Assembly: GCF_002205635.1 (NCBI RefSeq)
Contig: NZ_NISJ01000006.1
Location: 168,866 to 232,865, forward strand
Length of the DNA: 64,000 nt
DNA from: Sphingopyxis witflariensis
GTDB lineage: Bacteria > Pseudomonadota > Alphaproteobacteria > Sphingomonadales > Sphingomonadaceae
Reading direction: 5' to 3'
Shown one piece after another: positions 61,383 through 64,000 of the stretch (position 1 is its first letter; the number at the start of each line of letters is the position of its first letter). The notes beneath the pieces were generated by a model. The model saw nothing but the letters and a program-made list of their open reading frames with translations, made no database searches and had not been told where the DNA came from. Made by a program: the position numbers and the translations under genes.

Positions 61383-63101
61383 ATGCGCGGGAAGGGCAAG
61401 GACCCCGAAGTCGCCGACCTGCTCCCGAGCATTCGTTCGCGGGGCATCCTTGTGCCGCTGCTCGTCCGGCCCAACTGCGCCGAAGGCCATTACGAAATTG
61501 TGGCCGGACGTCGACGCTTTACCGCCGTCAATGCCGTGGTGCGCGAAGGCGGGGCGGTGAAACCCATCCCGTGCGCGATCCTAGACGAAGGCGATGATGC
61601 CGATGCGCTGGAAGCGTCGATGCTCGAAAATCTCGCGCGGGTTCGGCCCGACGAGGTCAGCCAGTGGGAGAGCTTCGTCGCCTTGGTGAAGGCGGGGCGC
61701 AGCGTCGAAGAGGTGGCCGATACTTTCGGCTTCGAGCCGGGTGCTGTGAAGCGCATTCTCGCGCTCGGCAATCTGCTCCCACGCATCCGCATGCTCTATC
61801 GCGCCGGGCAGGTTGATGTCGGCACCGTCCGTCATCTGACCCTCGCGTCGAAGAGCCAGCAGAAGGCATGGCTTGGCCTGTTCGACGATGAAAGCGCCTA
61901 TTGCCCGACGGGTCACCAGCTCAAAGCTTGGCTGTTTGGCGGCACGGCGATTGCGGTCAAACATGCGCTGTTCGACGTCGATGCATTCAAGGGCGGCATT
62001 GTCGCCGACCTGTTCGGCGAGGATCGCTTCTTTGCCGACGGCGATACCTTCTGGTCGGCGCAGATGGCGGCGATTGAGGCGTGCAAGGCCGACTATATCG
62101 ATGCCGGATGGTCCGACGTGATCATCATGGAGCGCGGCCAGTGGTTCCGTGAATGGGATCATGCCCATGCTGGCAAGCGCAAGGGCGGCCGTATCTATGT
62201 TGAGGTTCGCGATAGTGGCGAGGTGATGTTCCACGAAGGGTTCCTGACCGCCAAGGAAGCGGCGCGAGGTGCGCGGGGCAGCGGTGAGGGTGACGCGGCA
62301 ATCGTGAAGCCGACACGCCCCGAGGTGTCGGGTCCGCTCAATGCCTATATCGATCTTCACCGTCATGCAGCGGTTCGGGCCGACCTCGCGGGCCATGGCG
62401 TCGTAGCGCTCAGGGCAATGCTCGCGCATGTGATAGCGGGTGCCGATCTCTGGCGCGTCGATGTCGAGGCGCAGCGCGCACCGAAGGAAGAAATTGCCGA
62501 GAGCGTGGAAGGATGTTCGGCAGAGGCGGCATTCGACCTCAAGCGCCGCGCGGTGCTGGCCGTGCTGGGGTTCGACGACGAAGCGCCAACCGTCACAGGC
62601 AAGGATTTCCACCGGCCCCCTTTTGCGCCGCTGTTTACGCGGCTTCTCGAATTGCCCGATCCGGTGGTGATGGAGATTGTTGCGATCGTCATGGGCGAGA
62701 CTTTGAAGGCGGGAAGCGAGGCGGTGGAAATGATCGGCCTCCATCTTGGCACCGACATGCGCCGTTACTGGTCGGTGGACGCGGCCTTCTTCGACCAGCT
62801 GCGCGACCGCGAAGTCTTGCTCGCCATTGTCGGCGAGGTTGCGGGCGAGGACGTTGCGGCAGCGAACGCCGGGGAGAAGGGGAAGGTGCTCAAGGCGATC
62901 ATCGCCGATTGCCTTGGCGGGGAGAATGGCCGGGCGAAAGCCGAGCCTTGGGTGCCGCAATGGATGGCATTTCCGCCGTCGGCCTATACTGCGCGGGGCG
63001 GCGTTGGCAGTGTCTCGGCCGATGCGCGGGTGGGCGTGGAGATTGCCGCGAGCATCGATGCCGAAGGGCGGGGCGGGGAGGAGCCACCTCTCGCGGCCTG
63101 A
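61383..63101 (+). CDS. ParB/RepB/Spo0J-family protein of an integrative element
   Basis: From the ATG at 61383 the protein has 572 residues. It shows NMRGKGKDPEVADLLPSIRSRGILVPLLVRPN, then IVAGRRRFTAVNAVVREGG and ALEASMLENLARVRPDEVSQWESF. The HTH is VEEVADTFGFEPGAVKRILALGNLLP. A long C-terminal part (YFADGDTFWSAQMAAIEA and beyond) is typical of element-borne members. The homologous frame extends upstream to ATG 61332, but codon 2 there is TAA, so translation must start internally at 61383 or fail. It is likely an element maintenance or regulatory protein rather than chromosomal ParB. Confidence 0.85.
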   Translation: MRGKGKDPEVADLLPSIRSRGILVPLLVRPNCAEGHYEIVAGRRRFTAVNAVVREGGAVKPIPCAILDEGDDADALEASMLENLARVRPDEVSQWESFVALVKAGRSVEEVADTFGFEPGAVKRILALGNLLPRIRMLYRAGQVDVGTVRHLTLASKSQQKAWLGLFDDESAYCPTGHQLKAWLFGGTAIAVKHALFDVDAFKGGIVADLFGEDRFFADGDTFWSAQMAAIEACKADYIDAGWSDVIIMERGQWFREWDHAHAGKRKGGRIYVEVRDSGEVMFHEGFLTAKEAARGARGSGEGDAAIVKPTRPEVSGPLNAYIDLHRHAAVRADLAGHGVVALRAMLAHVIAGADLWRVDVEAQRAPKEEIAESVEGCSAEAAFDLKRRAVLAVLGFDDEAPTVTGKDFHRPPFAPLFTRLLELPDPVVMEIVAIVMGETLKAGSEAVEMIGLHLGTDMRRYWSVDAAFFDQLRDREVLLAIVGEVAGEDVAAANAGEKGKVLKAIIADCLGGENGRAKAEPWVPQWMAFPPSAYTARGGVGSVSADARVGVEIAASIDAEGRGGEEPPLAA

Positions 63102-63206
63102 CCATTGGGGCGGGCGGCTGCGTGCCGCCCGCCCATTCTTGATTGATCGGGAAAATGGCGCGCCGACCCTGCGGGCCGGCGCGGCTTTGTCGTTTCGCTC
63201 GCGCCG

Positions 63207-63236
63207 AAGCCGTGATCGGCTTCGGCGCGGAAGAGA
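63207..63236. other. Strong hairpin downstream of ParB-like gene
   Basis: A perfect 12-bp stem (CGCGCCGAAGCC with GGCTTCGGCGCG) around a short loop lies about 105 bp after the ParB-like stop. It may end that transcript with the next hairpin. Confidence 0.6.
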
Positions 63237-63239
63237 AAG

Positions 63240-63272
63240 AAAAAAGGCGGCGCGAAAAGTCGCGCCGCCTTA
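63240..63272 (-). terminator. Rho-independent terminator read on the minus strand
   Basis: On the minus strand a stem GGCGGCGCGA/TCGCGCCGCC is followed by TTTTTTCTTTCTC, a classical terminator. It overlaps the stop of a minus-strand open frame (63270-63821), hinting at a transcript entering from the right. Confidence 0.75.
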
Positions 63273-63821
63273 AACGATATCTGCATGGCAGAATATCGCC
63301 CCGCCACCGGACGAGAGCCTTGGGTCGTAATCAGCGACCGGCCGGTGGAAGACCGTGTTGCAGGGGCCTATGACCGCTGCCTGTCCTGTCCGATTGTACG
63401 AACGCGCCAAATCGGGAGGATTGCTCAGCCACTCATCGCATTCTTTCCAAAGTCGGTGCGCCCGGCCGATCCCCGGTGCACGATTGGCGCAGCGATCTGA
63501 CTGGACGAAAGAGGCGGACGGTCGACTTGCGGACTTGTGCAACGCTTCGACGGCGCGGTGGTTTGCGCGGATATGCCTGTCCCGCCCTTCTTCCGATGTT
63601 TCTCTGATCCGATGCTGCCGGTGACCCTCTCGATCGGGCCGCAAGACCATCCCGGCGACGGGCGATTGGACCTGGACCGGCACGGCGCTCCGCGAAAGCG
63701 CGGCGGTGCGATTATGTCCCCGCCGGCTGTGCCGGCTCCTCGCGGCCGCTTCGCTGCAAATAATCGCGCCGTCGCGCTCCTCCGCTGCGCTGCGGCCCTG
63801 CAGGTGCGCGGGGCGCCTCAT
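63270..63821 (-). CDS. Doubtful minus-strand ORF ending at a terminator
   Basis: The 183-codon frame is Arg-rich and unnatural in its first half, but its second half reads plausibly (HRLWKECDEWLSNPPDLARSY, then VFHRPVADYDPRLSS). A rho-independent terminator sits exactly at its stop. No family is recognised. A shorter gene or a remnant is possible; plus-strand frames here are no better. Confidence 0.25.
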   Translation of the reverse strand: MRRPAHLQGRSAAEERDGAIICSEAAARSRHSRRGHNRTAALSRSAVPVQVQSPVAGMVLRPDREGHRQHRIRETSEEGRDRHIRANHRAVEALHKSASRPSASFVQSDRCANRAPGIGRAHRLWKECDEWLSNPPDLARSYNRTGQAAVIGPCNTVFHRPVADYDPRLSSGGGAIFCHADIV

Positions 63822-63880
63822 GCGCCGGTCTCTGGTCCGCCCATGTCGCGGGAATGGTCCTTGCGGCGATTATTGTCAAT

Positions 63881-63928
63881 CGGCGTGCAAACGGGACCCC
63901 CTATCGGCGCGCAAAAGGGACCCCCTTT
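63881..63928 (+). repeat. Tandem 24-bp repeat, possible IS21-type terminal region
   Basis: Two adjacent 24-bp units (CGGCGTGCAAACGGGACCCC+CTAT and CGGCGCGCAAAAGGGACCCC+CTTT) differ at three positions. Repeated GCAAAxGGGACCCC blocks are typical of IS21-family ends, and TGTCAAT at 63874 could be the terminus. The transposase genes would lie beyond the window. Nothing else is evident up to 64000. Confidence 0.5.
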
Positions 63929-64000
63929 CACGATGGCGCAAGGTTGATCGGACACGCGCCTTTGCGCTGCGCGCGGCGTAGGGAGGGCGGAGCCCGACCG

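Noticed and set aside
63881..63928. Possible CRISPR array
   Set aside because: Only two units, directly adjacent with no spacer between them.
63537..63947. Plus-strand 136-codon frame near the window end
   Set aside because: Its last third is made of the tandem repeat units and the rest has no protein-like pattern.

Overview
The window is GC-rich chromosomal DNA with alphaproteobacterial and specifically sphingomonad character. The signs are a MucR regulator, a SciP-like CtrA inhibitor, GatCAB, two large TonB-dependent receptors, an ECF41 sigma unit, and the palindromic intergenic repeats typical of Sphingomonadales. A Sphingopyxis-like genus is my inference; nothing here fixes the species.

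Left accessory region (1 to about 16.7 kb). It opens inside an IS3-family insertion sequence that cuts off a secreted-protein gene. Three consecutive lipoprotein genes follow. Then comes a dense set of small stress-type genes: GlsB/YeaQ membrane protein, aquaporin Z, DUF937, DUF3597, dodecin, DUF4332, SciP-like protein, catalase, ferritin-like protein, cytochrome c lipoprotein, YdcH, DksA/TraR-type zinc finger, DUF924, OsmC, DUF302 and a succinate/acetate CoA-transferase. The block is scarred: a thioredoxin-like membrane reductase gene is cut off and joined to the last codons of a catalase-peroxidase, and a fragment of a sulfide:quinone-oxidoreductase-like flavoprotein survives. It ends at two copies of an 18-bp sequence resembling a tRNA 3' end, which bracket a 0.9-kb islet with two small orphan genes.

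Central chromosomal region (about 17 to 59.4 kb). In order it holds: a YcaQ-type glycosylase; TetR divergent from a TonB receptor, hydrolase and formylglycine-generating-enzyme-like lipoprotein; the D-alanine catabolism set alr-dadA-ridA with a divergent Lrp-type regulator; tRNA-Thr; a housekeeping run (Nfu, nitroreductase, tsaB, rimI, mucR, fur, plsC-like, miaB, phoH); a second TonB receptor with a Fur-box-like site and a DUF6607 partner; DoxX; an ECF41 sigma operon with its own matching promoter; pyrB with a catalytically dead dihydroorotase homologue; DUF1294; ruvX; DUF3089 and DUF4153 proteins; gatC, gatA and gatB, each separated by palindromic repeats; a secreted amidohydrolase; tRNA-Leu; trigger factor with a long His-rich and Lys/Ala/Pro-rich tail; a GIY-YIG cassette bounded by inverted repeats; an AlkA-like glycosylase; a ferredoxin; and rlmB.

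Right accessory region (59.4 kb to the end). tRNA-Tyr is followed directly by a P4-type tyrosine integrase and a large ParB-like gene whose apparent normal start codon is immediately followed by a stop. The window closes in gene-poor DNA with strong hairpins and a tandem 24-bp repeat resembling an IS21-type end. This looks like the integrase end of an integrative element at tRNA-Tyr.

The most interesting items are the ParB-like start-stop, the GIY-YIG cassette, the 18-bp tRNA-end repeats, the Trx/katG scar and the ECF41 promoter match. No computation was run: all family names come from reading the translations.
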